The notes under the pieces are model-generated. The model was not told the origin of the DNA and ran no database searches. It worked only from the letters and a program-made list of their open reading frames with translations. From an uncultured Burkholderiales bacterium (lineage in GTDB: Bacteria > Pseudomonadota > Gammaproteobacteria > Burkholderiales > Burkholderiaceae_E), in NCBI GenBank assembly GCA_902826305.1, contig CADEEH010000001.1:1-64000 (forward strand): 64,000 nt of DNA. Direction: 5' to 3'. Of this stretch, positions 36,579 through 45,495 are shown one piece after another. The position numbers and the translations under genes are program-made. The first letter of the stretch is position 1. Every line of letters starts with the position of its first letter.

Positions 36579-37088
36579 GTGCCGCAACCAGCCTACGAGA
36601 CCCGATTCGGTTCACTCGCCCATTTCGAGAAGGGCCAGGTCCAGCCGATCGACGACGACGTCAAGCACTACGCGTTCTCGAACTGCTTCGAGATCGCGTC
36701 CCGATCCCGGCCGTACGAGAAGGTGGTCTTCGGCCAGAACCAGGTCTACGTGCTCGAGGTGCTCAGGGCCGAGGGGACGTCGCCCTGGTACACCTGCGCG
36801 CACGACGAGTTCGCGCTCGACATGGACGGCGAGGTCGAGGTGCACCTGGTCAAGCTGCAGGGCGACCAGGTCGTGGCCGACGAGAACCGGAACGGGGCGG
36901 TGCTGGTCAAGGGTGAACCGCGCGGAAAGAAGATGGGCTGGATCAGGCTGCGTCGGGGCCACCAGGCGATGCTGCCGAAGAACTGCGCCTACCAGTTCCG
37001 ATCGGCCGCGCCCGCGGTGCTGGTGCTGCAGACGTGCAAGGGCGAACTGAGCATCGAGCGCTGGGCAGAGATCTGCCAGGCCGCCTGA
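36579..37088 (+). CDS. pnpC: Hydroquinone 1,2-dioxygenase, small subunit
   Basis: 169-residue cupin-type subunit. In PnpCD/HapCD enzymes a small subunit of about 18 kDa and a large one of about 38 kDa form an alpha2beta2 Fe(II) dioxygenase that opens hydroquinone to 4-hydroxymuconic semialdehyde. Size, order and neighbours match. The GTG at 36579 has AGGAGA 7 bases upstream; upstream in-frame sequence is not protein-like. It is the first gene of an operon running to 47764. Confidence 0.85.
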   Translation: MPQPAYETRFGSLAHFEKGQVQPIDDDVKHYAFSNCFEIASRSRPYEKVVFGQNQVYVLEVLRAEGTSPWYTCAHDEFALDMDGEVEVHLVKLQGDQVVADENRNGAVLVKGEPRGKKMGWIRLRRGHQAMLPKNCAYQFRSAAPAVLVLQTCKGELSIERWAEICQAA

Positions 37089-37127
37089 ACGGCCGACGAT
37101 CCGAAACCGCACAGACAGGAGACTTCG

Positions 37128-38135
37128 ATGAACGCACCGGCAGACCTCGCCCAGGTGATCGCCTCGCAACCGGACGCCGTCCACGGCTACAAGGCCTTCA
37201 CGCTGGGCAGCTTCTCGTTCCGTCGCGACGAATACTTCGCACACATCCAGTGGACGACGCGCGACGGCCGCACACTGAGCCACACGATGGACGCCGCCAA
37301 CTACCTGCGTGCGCTGATGCGCGACGTCGCCTGGGGTTTCTTCTACGGCTGGGTCAACTTCGATCACGTGGTCGGCACCGTCAATCACTACAAGACGGTT
37401 GACTTCTTCGCCGGCAGCTACAACGACACGATGAAATCCGCCGGGGTCGACCTGCTGGAGAACTTCCCCTCCGAACGGATCGGCGCGACGTTCGCGGCGA
37501 TGCTCGACGACTGGACCAACGAAGGGTTCGATCCGTTCGCCGCCCCGCAGGAGACCGGCTCGGCCTACGGGCGCAAGCGTGGCCACAACCGGCCGGCGAT
37601 CACCCGCGCGCGCGAACTCGCGACGCGTTGTGTCGGCCTGAAGGGTGACCTGGCGCTGAGAACCGACGAACGCGGTGCACCGGTCAATCGTGCGTTCGCC
37701 GACGTGCCCCAGGACCAGCCCGAACTGCATCCGGAGCCCGGGTTCGAGAACGAGGTGCACGCGTTCAACCTGTTCGCGTTCCTGTCGCGCAGCCAGGTCA
37801 CCTGGAATCCGAGTTTCACCAGCGTCGTCAAGTACAGCTTCATGTGCCCGACGACCGAGGAACACATCCTGCCGATCGTCCACGGCAACGACCGCGTCGA
37901 GTGGTTCTTCCAGATGTGCGACGAGATCCATTGGGACTGCGCCCACAAGGAGACCGGCAAGCCGCTGGCGCGGGTGATCATGAAGGCCGGCGACATGGCG
38001 GCGATGCCGGCCTACTGCCGCCACCAGGGCTACAGCCCCAAGCGCAGCATGCTGCTGGTCTGGGAGAACGGCAGCCCGACGCTGGTCCACGAGATCCAGA
38101 GCGGCGAGGCACCGCAGGTGCCGGTGAGCTTCTGA
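37128..38135 (+). CDS. pnpD: Hydroquinone 1,2-dioxygenase, large (catalytic) subunit
   Basis: 335 residues. Metal-ligand candidates His252, Asn254 and Glu258 (HGNDRVE) and His299 (CRHQG) have the same spacing as the four iron ligands I recall for PnpD (His256, Asn258, Glu262, His303), with a constant offset of four. That agreement, the length and the downstream dehydrogenase and maleylacetate reductase make the assignment firm. It is 39 bp after the small subunit, with GGAGA before the ATG. Confidence 0.9.
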   Translation: MNAPADLAQVIASQPDAVHGYKAFTLGSFSFRRDEYFAHIQWTTRDGRTLSHTMDAANYLRALMRDVAWGFFYGWVNFDHVVGTVNHYKTVDFFAGSYNDTMKSAGVDLLENFPSERIGATFAAMLDDWTNEGFDPFAAPQETGSAYGRKRGHNRPAITRARELATRCVGLKGDLALRTDERGAPVNRAFADVPQDQPELHPEPGFENEVHAFNLFAFLSRSQVTWNPSFTSVVKYSFMCPTTEEHILPIVHGNDRVEWFFQMCDEIHWDCAHKETGKPLARVIMKAGDMAAMPAYCRHQGYSPKRSMLLVWENGSPTLVHEIQSGEAPQVPVSF

Positions 38136-38171
38136 AACCGGGGGAGCGCATCGGCCCGACGGGGTGGGATG

Positions 38172-38193
38172 CCGGGCCGGTCGGCAGGCCCGG
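38172..38193 (+). terminator. Hairpin between pnpD and the dehydrogenase gene
   Basis: CCGGGCC / GGCCCGG with an 8-base loop, in the 121-bp gap, the widest in the operon. It could attenuate or protect the upstream message rather than stop transcription. Confidence 0.35.
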
Positions 38194-38256
38194 TCGGAAG
38201 CAACGCCACGGCGTACGTCGCCTGGCTCGAGTCGACTGTTGCAATCGGAGTGATCG

Positions 38257-39768
38257 ATGGACCTGACGGATATCCAGGCCGCGGTGGGGCTGCGCACGCC
38301 CATCCGGCACCAGCTCTTCATCGACGGGCGGTTCGTCGATGCCGCCAGCGGCGAGACGCTGGCGACGCTGAACCCGCATGACAACTCACCGATCGCCGAT
38401 GTCGCGATGGCCGGTGTCGCGGACGTCGATCACGCGGTGGCCGCGGCACGGCGCGTCTTCCCGACGTGGAGCCGGATGGCGGCCGCGGACCGGGGCCGCA
38501 TCCTGCTCAGGCTCGCCGACCTGATCGAAGCCAACACCGAGGAGCTGGCGCGACTGGAGTCGCTGGACACCGGCCATCCGATCCGCGACAGCCGCGCACT
38601 CGACGTGCCGCGCACCGCGGCCTGTTATCGCTATTTCGGCGGCATGGCCGACAAGTTCCAGGGCGAGACGATCCCGGTCGAAGCCGGCTTCCTGAACTAC
38701 ACGCTGCGCGAGCCGGTCGGTGTCGTCGGCCAGGTCGTACCCTGGAACTTTCCGCTGATGTTCACCAGCTGGAAGATGGCGCCCGCGCTGGCGGCCGGCA
38801 ACACGATCGTGATGAAGCCGGCGGAGATCACGCCGCTGTCGAGCCTGAAGATCGCCGAGCTGATGGCCGAGGCCGGGATGCCGCCCGGCGTGGTCAACAT
38901 CCTGCCCGGGCTGGGTCGGATCGCCGGCCAGTACATCGCCGAACATCCGGCGATCGCCAAGGTCGCCTTCACCGGCAGCACGGCAACCGGCCGGCGTGTC
39001 GTCGAGGCCAGCGCCGGCAACCTGAAGAAGGTCCAGCTCGAGCTCGGCGGCAAGGGACCGAACATCGTCTTCGACGACGCGAACCTGGCGGCGGCGGTCA
39101 ACGGCAGCGCCTGGGCGATCTTCCACAACCAGGGCCAGGCGTGCATCGCCGGCAGCCGGCTGATGCTGCACGAACGGATCGCCGACGAGTTCCTCGAGCG
39201 GTTCACGGCCCTCGCCCGCAGCATCCGGCTCGGCAACCCGCTGGACGCGGCCACCGAGATGGGCCCGCTGACCAGCATCCAGCACCGTGATCGGGTGCTG
39301 TCCTACGTGGACGTCGCGCGGGAGGAAGGCGGCGAGGTCCTCGCCGGCGGCCGGCCGCCGGACGAGGAGTCACTCGCCCGCGGCTGCTACGTCGAACCGA
39401 CGATCGTCAAGGCGAAGACACCCCGTGACCGCATCGCGCAGGAGGAAGTCTTCGGGCCGTTCGTCACCGTGCTCACCTTCCGCGACGATGCCGAGGCACT
39501 GGCGATCGCCAACGGCACCGACTACGGCCTCGGATCCGGCCTGTGGACCGCGAACCTGCAGCGGGCGCACGTGTTCGCCCGCGAGCTGCAGGCGGGCATG
39601 GTCTGGATCAATTCGTACAAACGGGTCAATCCGGGCTCACCGTTCGGCGGCGTCGGCCAGAGCGGCTACGGGCGCGAGATGGGGTACGACGCGATGCGTG
39701 AATACACACAGGTCAAGAGTGTCTGGGTGAACGTCGACGCGAAGATCCCTCCCTGGTATCCGCGCTGA
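38257..39768 (+). CDS. pnpE: Aldehyde dehydrogenase, 4-hydroxymuconic semialdehyde dehydrogenase by context
   Basis: 503 residues of the NAD(P)-dependent ALDH superfamily. Catalytic Cys is in FHNQGQACIAGS and the general-base Glu in LELGGKGPN; the oxyanion Asn is in VVPWNFPL. Sequence alone is close to betaine/phenylacetaldehyde-type ALDHs. Position between the dioxygenase and maleylacetate reductase assigns oxidation of the ring-cleavage semialdehyde to maleylacetate. Its stop is one base from the next ATG. Confidence 0.85.
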   Translation: MDLTDIQAAVGLRTPIRHQLFIDGRFVDAASGETLATLNPHDNSPIADVAMAGVADVDHAVAAARRVFPTWSRMAAADRGRILLRLADLIEANTEELARLESLDTGHPIRDSRALDVPRTAACYRYFGGMADKFQGETIPVEAGFLNYTLREPVGVVGQVVPWNFPLMFTSWKMAPALAAGNTIVMKPAEITPLSSLKIAELMAEAGMPPGVVNILPGLGRIAGQYIAEHPAIAKVAFTGSTATGRRVVEASAGNLKKVQLELGGKGPNIVFDDANLAAAVNGSAWAIFHNQGQACIAGSRLMLHERIADEFLERFTALARSIRLGNPLDAATEMGPLTSIQHRDRVLSYVDVAREEGGEVLAGGRPPDEESLARGCYVEPTIVKAKTPRDRIAQEEVFGPFVTVLTFRDDAEALAIANGTDYGLGSGLWTANLQRAHVFARELQAGMVWINSYKRVNPGSPFGGVGQSGYGREMGYDAMREYTQVKSVWVNVDAKIPPWYPR

Positions 39769-39769
39769 G

Positions 39770-40834
39770 ATGGACGCCTTCGTCTACCAGGCCAATCCGA
39801 CCCGGGTCGTCTTCGGTGCCGGTGCGCTGGCCCGGCTCGGCGAGGAGATCGAACGCCTCGGTGCCCGGCGCGCGCTGGTGCTGTCGACACCGGAGCAGGC
39901 GGACTCGGCCGGACAGGTCGCGGCGATGCTCGGTGATCGCGCGGCCGGTGTGTTCGCCCGGGCTGTGATGCACGTGCCGATCGAGACCGCGCGGGCGGCG
40001 CGCGAGGAGGCCAGGCGCCTGGGCGCGGACTGCGCGGTCGCGGTCGGTGGCGGCTCGACCACCGGCCTGGGAAAGGCGATCGCACTGGACAGCGGGCTGC
40101 CGATCCTGGCGATCCCGACCACCTACGCGGGCAGCGAGATGACGCCGATCTGGGGCCTGACCGAAGCCGGGGTCAAGAAGACCGGACGCGATCCGCGGGT
40201 CCTGCCACGGACGGTGATCTACGATCCGGCACTGACGCTGACGCTGCCGTACCCATTGACCGTGACCAGTGCCATCAACGCGATCGCCCATGCAGCCGAA
40301 GGCCTGTACGCCCACGACGTCAATCCGGTGGTCGCGCTGATGGCCGAGGAAGGCATCCGGGCCAGCGCGGCGGCGCTGGCCCCGCTGCAGTCGGACCCGA
40401 CCGACCTGCACGCCCGCGGCGACGCGTTGTATGGGGCCTGGCTGTGCGGCACGGTGCTCGGCAGCGTCGCGATGGGGCTTCATCACAAGCTCTGCCACAC
40501 CCTCGGCGGCAGCTTCAACCTGCCGCACGCGGACGTGCACACCGTGGTCCTGCCACACGCGCTGGCCTACAACACCGATGACGCGCCGCACGCGATGCAA
40601 CGGATCGCGCGGGCACTCGGCGAATCGGACGCGGCCGCCGGCGTGCACGCGCTGGCGCGGCGCCATGGTGCCCCGACATCGCTGGCCGCGATCGGCATGC
40701 CGGCCGACGGACTCGACCGCGCCGCCGACCTGGCCGCGGCCACGCCGTATCCGAATCCTCGCCCGCTCGACCGACGCGCACTGCGTGCGCTGCTTCAGCG
40801 TGCGTTCGATGGCGTTCCCCCGCAGCGCGACTGA
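39770..40834 (+). CDS. pnpF: Maleylacetate reductase
   Basis: 354-residue iron-containing-alcohol-dehydrogenase family enzyme reducing maleylacetate to 3-oxoadipate. Typical family segments: NPTRVVFGAGAL at 8-19, the nucleotide-binding GGGSTTGLGKA near 92, and HHKLCHTLGG near 241, with the metal-site positions altered as is usual in maleylacetate reductases. It takes product from both ring-cleavage routes in the operon. Confidence 0.9.
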   Translation: MDAFVYQANPTRVVFGAGALARLGEEIERLGARRALVLSTPEQADSAGQVAAMLGDRAAGVFARAVMHVPIETARAAREEARRLGADCAVAVGGGSTTGLGKAIALDSGLPILAIPTTYAGSEMTPIWGLTEAGVKKTGRDPRVLPRTVIYDPALTLTLPYPLTVTSAINAIAHAAEGLYAHDVNPVVALMAEEGIRASAAALAPLQSDPTDLHARGDALYGAWLCGTVLGSVAMGLHHKLCHTLGGSFNLPHADVHTVVLPHALAYNTDDAPHAMQRIARALGESDAAAGVHALARRHGAPTSLAAIGMPADGLDRAADLAAATPYPNPRPLDRRALRALLQRAFDGVPPQRD

Positions 40835-40870
40835 TCCGCGCCGCCCCACAACACCCATAAGGAGACTGAC

Positions 40871-42124
40871 ATGGACTTCAACCGTCGCGTGTTCATGCAA
40901 GGGGCCGCAGCCGCGGCCGCATCGATGGCCACCCCGCATGGGCTGGCCGCCGATGTGCTGAAGATCGGCTACGTCTCGCCGCAGACCGGTCCGCTGGCTC
41001 CGTTCGGCGAAGCCGACAAGTGGGTGATCGAGCAGATGAAGACCGCCTTCAAGGGCGGCCTGAGCGTCGGCGGCATCAAGTACGACGTGCAGATCGTGCT
41101 CAAGGACAGCCAGTCGAATCCGAATCGCGCCGGCGAGGTCGCCAACGACCTGATCCTGAAGGACAAGGTGGCGCTGGTCCTGACCGCCGGCACGCCGGAG
41201 ACCGCCAATCCGGTCAGCGACGCCTGTGAACTGAACGAGGTGCCCTGCATCAGTTCGGTCGTCCCGTGGCAGCCGTGGTTCTTCGGCCGCAAGGGGGATC
41301 CGGCCAAGGGCTTCTCGCACACGTACCACATGTTCTGGGGCCTCGAGGACGTCATCGCCAACTTCACCAACGGCTGGAAGAGTGTCGCCACCAACAAGAA
41401 GGTCGGCGGCCTGTTCCCGAACGACGGCGACGGCAACGCCTGGGGCGACAAGGAGCTGGGTTTTCCGAAGCCGCTGGCCGCGATGGGCTACAGCCTGACC
41501 GATCCCGGCCGCTTCCAGAACGGCACGCAGGATTTCAGCGCGCAGATCGCGGCGTTCAAGCGCGACGGCGTCGAGATCGTCACCGGCGTGGTGATTCCCC
41601 CGGACGCCAAGACCTTCCTGACCCAGGCGCGCCAGCAGGGATTCAAGCCCAAGGTGATCACACTCGGCAAGGCGCTGCTGTTTCCCGGCGCGATCGAGGC
41701 GCTCGGCGACCTGGGCCACGGCCTGACCACCGAGGTCTGGTGGAGTCCGTCGCATCCGTTCACCTCGTCGCTGACGAACCAGAGCGCCAAGGCGCTGGCC
41801 GAGGCCTACGAGACGGGTGCGAAGAAACAGTGGACACAACCGATCGGGTTCGCCCATGCGCTGTTCGAGGTGGCGGCCGATTCGCTGAAGCGCGCGAAGT
41901 CGCTGAAGTCGGCCGATCTGCGCGACGCGGTGGCGGCGACCTCGCTGAACACCGTCGTCGGTCCGGTCAAGTGGGGCGGCCCCGGTCCGATGAAAAACGT
42001 CAGCAAGACCCCGCTGGTGCTCGGCCAGTGGATCAAGGGCACGAAACACAAGGTGGAACTGGTGATCATCAACAACGAGGCCGCCAAGTCGATCCCGACC
42101 GGCGGGACGATGTCACTGATCTGA
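40871..42124 (+). CDS. ABC transporter binding protein of the hydroquinone operon
   Basis: 417-residue type I periplasmic binding protein. The signal has twin arginines (NRRVFMQG) before a long Ala-rich stretch, so Tat export is possible. Mature sequence begins near DVLKIGYVSPQTGP. Relatives bind aromatic acids as well as amino acids. Its place between the hydroquinone and hydroxyquinol enzymes suggests an aromatic precursor as ligand (inference). ATG preceded by AAGGAGA. Confidence 0.88.
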   Translation: MDFNRRVFMQGAAAAAASMATPHGLAADVLKIGYVSPQTGPLAPFGEADKWVIEQMKTAFKGGLSVGGIKYDVQIVLKDSQSNPNRAGEVANDLILKDKVALVLTAGTPETANPVSDACELNEVPCISSVVPWQPWFFGRKGDPAKGFSHTYHMFWGLEDVIANFTNGWKSVATNKKVGGLFPNDGDGNAWGDKELGFPKPLAAMGYSLTDPGRFQNGTQDFSAQIAAFKRDGVEIVTGVVIPPDAKTFLTQARQQGFKPKVITLGKALLFPGAIEALGDLGHGLTTEVWWSPSHPFTSSLTNQSAKALAEAYETGAKKQWTQPIGFAHALFEVAADSLKRAKSLKSADLRDAVAATSLNTVVGPVKWGGPGPMKNVSKTPLVLGQWIKGTKHKVELVIINNEAAKSIPTGGTMSLI

Positions 42125-42147
42125 CCGGCATCGATCGGCGTGACGCG

Positions 42148-42867
42148 ATGGCCCTGCTGGTGCTCGATGCCGTCAGCAAGTCGTACGGCGCGCTCAAGGT
42201 CACCGACGGCATCTCGCTGTCGGTGGCCGAGGGCGAGACGCTGGGCATCCTCGGCCCGAACGGCGCCGGCAAGACGACGCTGTTCAACCTGATCTCCGGC
42301 GATGTGCGTGCCGACGCCGGCCACGTCCGCTACGAGGGGCGCGACGTGGGCGCGCTGAAACCCCACCAGCGTTGCCAGGCCGGCATCGGCCGCAGCTACC
42401 AGGTGCCGCAGCCGTTCGGCAACCTGACCGTGTTCGAGAACCTGGTCACCGCCGCCTGCTTCGGCGGGCGGCAGGCCGAACGCGACGCCTGGGCGACCGC
42501 CCACGACGTGCTTCGCCAGACCGGTCTGCTGCCCCAGGCCAACAAGCCCGCCGGATCGCTGACGCTGCTGAATCGCAAGCGGCTGGAACTGGCCCGCGCG
42601 CTGGCCACGCGACCGCGACTGCTGCTGCTCGACGAGATCGCCGGCGGACTGACCGAACACGAGGCGGGTGAACTGGTCGACGAGTTGCGCCGGATCAAGG
42701 CCGGTGGTGTCACGATGATCTGGATCGAACACGTGGTGCACGCGCTGCTGTCGATCGCCGACCGGCTGTTCGTGATCAACTTCGGGCAGAAACTCGCCGA
42801 AGGCGAGCCGCGGGCGGTGATGGACGATCCCGAGGTGCGCCGTGTGTACATGGGGATGGAGGGGTGA
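42148..42867 (+). CDS. ABC transporter ATP-binding protein, LivG type, with atypical signature
   Basis: 239 residues: Walker A GPNGAGKTT, Walker B LLLLDEI, switch His in IEHVVHA. The ABC signature reads SLTLLNRKRLEL instead of LSGGQ or the LivG-typical LPYGxQR. The lost Gly/Gln could lower activity, or this ATPase may be the asymmetric partner. It is followed by a GTGA overlap. Confidence 0.9.
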   Translation: MALLVLDAVSKSYGALKVTDGISLSVAEGETLGILGPNGAGKTTLFNLISGDVRADAGHVRYEGRDVGALKPHQRCQAGIGRSYQVPQPFGNLTVFENLVTAACFGGRQAERDAWATAHDVLRQTGLLPQANKPAGSLTLLNRKRLELARALATRPRLLLLDEIAGGLTEHEAGELVDELRRIKAGGVTMIWIEHVVHALLSIADRLFVINFGQKLAEGEPRAVMDDPEVRRVYMGMEG

Positions 42868-43592
42868 GCCTCGTCGACACCCGGGGCCTGACCGCCTTCT
42901 ACGGCGATGCACAGGCGCTGTTCGGGATCGACTTCCGGCTCGAGCCGGGTGAACTGGTGGCGATGATCGGTGCCAACGGCGCCGGCAAGAGCACCTTCCT
43001 GAAGGCACTGACCGGGCTGATCGCGGTACCGCGCGGGATGGTGCACCTGGACGGCGAACCGGTCGGCGGCCTGGCGCCGGGGGAGATCGTCCGTCGCGGG
43101 CTCGCCATGGTGCCGGAGGGGCGGCGGCTGTTCCCGTCGCTCTCGGTCGAGGAGAACCTGCTGATGGGGGCGTTCGCGGGTCGCCGCGGACCGTGGACGT
43201 TGGCGCGGCTGTACCGGATGTTCCCGGTGCTCGAGAACAAGCGTCACGCGCCGGCGACCGCGTTGTCCGGCGGTCAGCAGCAGATGGTCGCGATCGGGCG
43301 CGCGTTGATGAGCAACCCGCGAGTCCTGCTGTGCGACGAACTGAGCCTGGGGCTGGCACCGATCGTGATCAAGGAGATCTACGACGCGATGCCGGCGTTC
43401 CTGGCCGAAGGCCTGAGCGTGCTGATCGTCGAACAGGACGTCTCGGTCGCGCAGCGCGTCTCCAGTCGTGTGTATTGCCTTCAGGAGGGCCGGGTGTCGC
43501 TCGAAGGCCGCAGCGACACGTTGACCCGGGAACAGATCTCGCAGGCGTACTTCGGCCTCGGGCCGGTCCCCCGCGCGGGGGCGATCGCGTGA
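42864..43592 (+). CDS. ABC transporter ATP-binding protein, LivF type
   Basis: 242 residues with Walker A GANGAGKST, signature LSGGQQQMVA, Walker B VLLCDEL and VEQDV in place of a switch His (Asp follows Gln). GTG start overlapping the previous stop. It pairs with the LivG-type gene. Confidence 0.92.
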   Translation: MSLVDTRGLTAFYGDAQALFGIDFRLEPGELVAMIGANGAGKSTFLKALTGLIAVPRGMVHLDGEPVGGLAPGEIVRRGLAMVPEGRRLFPSLSVEENLLMGAFAGRRGPWTLARLYRMFPVLENKRHAPATALSGGQQQMVAIGRALMSNPRVLLCDELSLGLAPIVIKEIYDAMPAFLAEGLSVLIVEQDVSVAQRVSSRVYCLQEGRVSLEGRSDTLTREQISQAYFGLGPVPRAGAIA

Positions 43593-44449
43593 TCGAGACC
43601 CTGATCCAGGGACTGCTGCTCGGCGGACTGTATGCCCTGTTCGCGCTCGGCCTGTCGCTGATGTTCGGCGTGATGCGCCTGACCAACACCGCGCAGGGCG
43701 ACTTCATCGTGCTGGCCGCCTTCGGCGCGATCGCGACGACCGGCGCACTGGCCTGGTCGCCGCTGGGCGCGGCGGCGGTGCTGCTGCCCGTGTCCTTCGC
43801 CTTCGGTTATGCGGTCCAGCGCTGGGTGCTCAACGGCACCCTCGGCAAGGATCCGCTGCCCTCGCTGGTGGTGACCTTCGGCCTGTCGATCGTGATCCAG
43901 AACGCGTTGCTCGAAGTGTTCTCGGCCGACCCGCGCTCGCTCGACGCCGGCGGGTTCAACCTGGAGAGTGTCGCCCTGAGCGACAGCGTCTCGGTCGGGT
44001 TGCTGCCGCTGGTGATCTTCGCGACCGCGGTCACCTGCACGTTCGCCTTGCAGCAGCTGTTCGATCGCTCGTCGCTCGGCCGCGCGTTCCGCGCGGTCTC
44101 CGACGATCGCGAGATCGCCGAACTGATGGGACTGGACGCACGCAAGGTGTACGCGCTGGCGACCGCGATCGCGTTCGTCGTGATCGCCGTGGCCGGTGTG
44201 TTCCAGGGCCTGCGCACGACGGTCTCGCCTGCCGACGGTCCGCTGCTGCTGCTGTTCGCGTTCGAGGCGGTGATCATCGGCGGCATGGGTTCGTTCTGGG
44301 GCACCTTCGTCGGTGCGATGGTGCTCGGACTGACGCAGCAGATCGGCTTCCGGATCGATCCCGGCTGGGGGATCTGGTTCGGGCACCTGATGTTCCTGGC
44401 GGTGCTGGTCGTGCGGCCGCAGGGCCTCTTCCCCAAGACCCGGGGCTGA
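43589..44449 (+). CDS. ABC transporter permease, LivH type
   Basis: 286-residue membrane protein, GTG start at 43589 overlapping the LivF stop (GTGA). LivH signature GVMRLTNTAQGDF near 29-41 and IIGGMGSFWGTFVGA near 225. About eight helices. Confidence 0.92.
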   Translation: MIETLIQGLLLGGLYALFALGLSLMFGVMRLTNTAQGDFIVLAAFGAIATTGALAWSPLGAAAVLLPVSFAFGYAVQRWVLNGTLGKDPLPSLVVTFGLSIVIQNALLEVFSADPRSLDAGGFNLESVALSDSVSVGLLPLVIFATAVTCTFALQQLFDRSSLGRAFRAVSDDREIAELMGLDARKVYALATAIAFVVIAVAGVFQGLRTTVSPADGPLLLLFAFEAVIIGGMGSFWGTFVGAMVLGLTQQIGFRIDPGWGIWFGHLMFLAVLVVRPQGLFPKTRG

Positions 44450-44450
44450 A

Positions 44451-45443
44451 GTGACGGGTTTCGAGGTCATCCGCAGCACCCCGGCGAGCCGGATCTCGCT
44501 GATCGTCAGCGGCCTGCTGGTGATCGTCGCCGCCAGCATGCCGTGGTGGGGCGAGTCGAGCTGGATGCGCGAGTTCGTCGAGATCGCCTGCTACTTCATC
44601 TTCGCGATGATGTGGAACCTGCTCGCCGGCTACGGCGGCATGGTCAGCATCGGCCAGCAGGCGTTCTTCGGCTTCGGCGGCTACACGATGCTGATCCTGG
44701 GCAACAGCGCGGGCGTCAATCCGTTCATCGCGATCCCGATCGCGGCGGCGGCCTCGGCGCTGATCGCGCTGCCGGTGTCGCGGATCGCGTTCCGCCTGCA
44801 GGGCGGCTACTTCGCGATCGGGACCTGGGTCATCGCCGAGGTGTTCCGCCTGAGTTTCGCCAATGCGAGTTTCGTCGGCGGCGGCTCGGGCACGAGCCTG
44901 ACGGCGCTGCGCGGGATCGACCGCGCCACCCGCGAAAGTGTCACCTTCTGGACCGCACTCGCGTGTGTGGTCGGCTCGGTCGCGCTGGTGTACCTGTTCC
45001 TGCGCAGCAAACAGGGCCTGGCGCTGCTGGCGATACGCGACAACGAGATCGCGGCCGAAAGCCAGGGTGTCGGCGTGCAGCGGATGAAACTCGCCGTCTA
45101 CGTCGTGGCGGCATTCGGCGCCGGCCTCGCCGGTGCGTTGTACTTCGTCGGCAACCTGCGCATCAGCCCGGATGCGGCCTTCAGTGTCAACTGGACGGCG
45201 TTCGCGATCTTCATGGTGGTCATCGGCGGCATCGGCCGGATCGAGGGTCCGATCGTCGGTGCACTGGTGTTCTGGGCCCTGAACCGGTTCTTCAGCGACT
45301 ATGGCACCTGGTATCTGCTCGGCCTGGGCCTGCTGGCGATCGTCGTCACGATCCGCTTCAAGCAGGGCCTGTGGGGATGGGCGCAGCAACGCTGGGGCTG
45401 GTCGCTGTTTCCGACGCAACGCCGGCTGAAGGTGACCCCGTGA
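44451..45443 (+). CDS. ABC transporter permease, LivM type
   Basis: 330-residue membrane protein with GTG start one base after the LivH stop. LivM features: YGGMVSIGQQAFFGFGGYTM near 61-80 and VIGGIGRIEGPIVGA near 260. It completes a five-gene importer of the order receptor, LivG, LivF, LivH, LivM. Confidence 0.92.
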   Translation: MTGFEVIRSTPASRISLIVSGLLVIVAASMPWWGESSWMREFVEIACYFIFAMMWNLLAGYGGMVSIGQQAFFGFGGYTMLILGNSAGVNPFIAIPIAAAASALIALPVSRIAFRLQGGYFAIGTWVIAEVFRLSFANASFVGGGSGTSLTALRGIDRATRESVTFWTALACVVGSVALVYLFLRSKQGLALLAIRDNEIAAESQGVGVQRMKLAVYVVAAFGAGLAGALYFVGNLRISPDAAFSVNWTAFAIFMVVIGGIGRIEGPIVGALVFWALNRFFSDYGTWYLLGLGLLAIVVTIRFKQGLWGWAQQRWGWSLFPTQRRLKVTP

Positions 45444-45495
45444 CCACCGGCGCTGCCGACGACCCGATGCCCGCCGCCACGCCAACGAAGGGAGG

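Noticed and set aside
36579..38135. Cupin plus homogentisate-type dioxygenase
   Set aside because: Two-subunit sizes, ligand spacing and downstream genes fit hydroquinone dioxygenase; homogentisate enzymes are single longer chains followed by fumarylacetoacetase.
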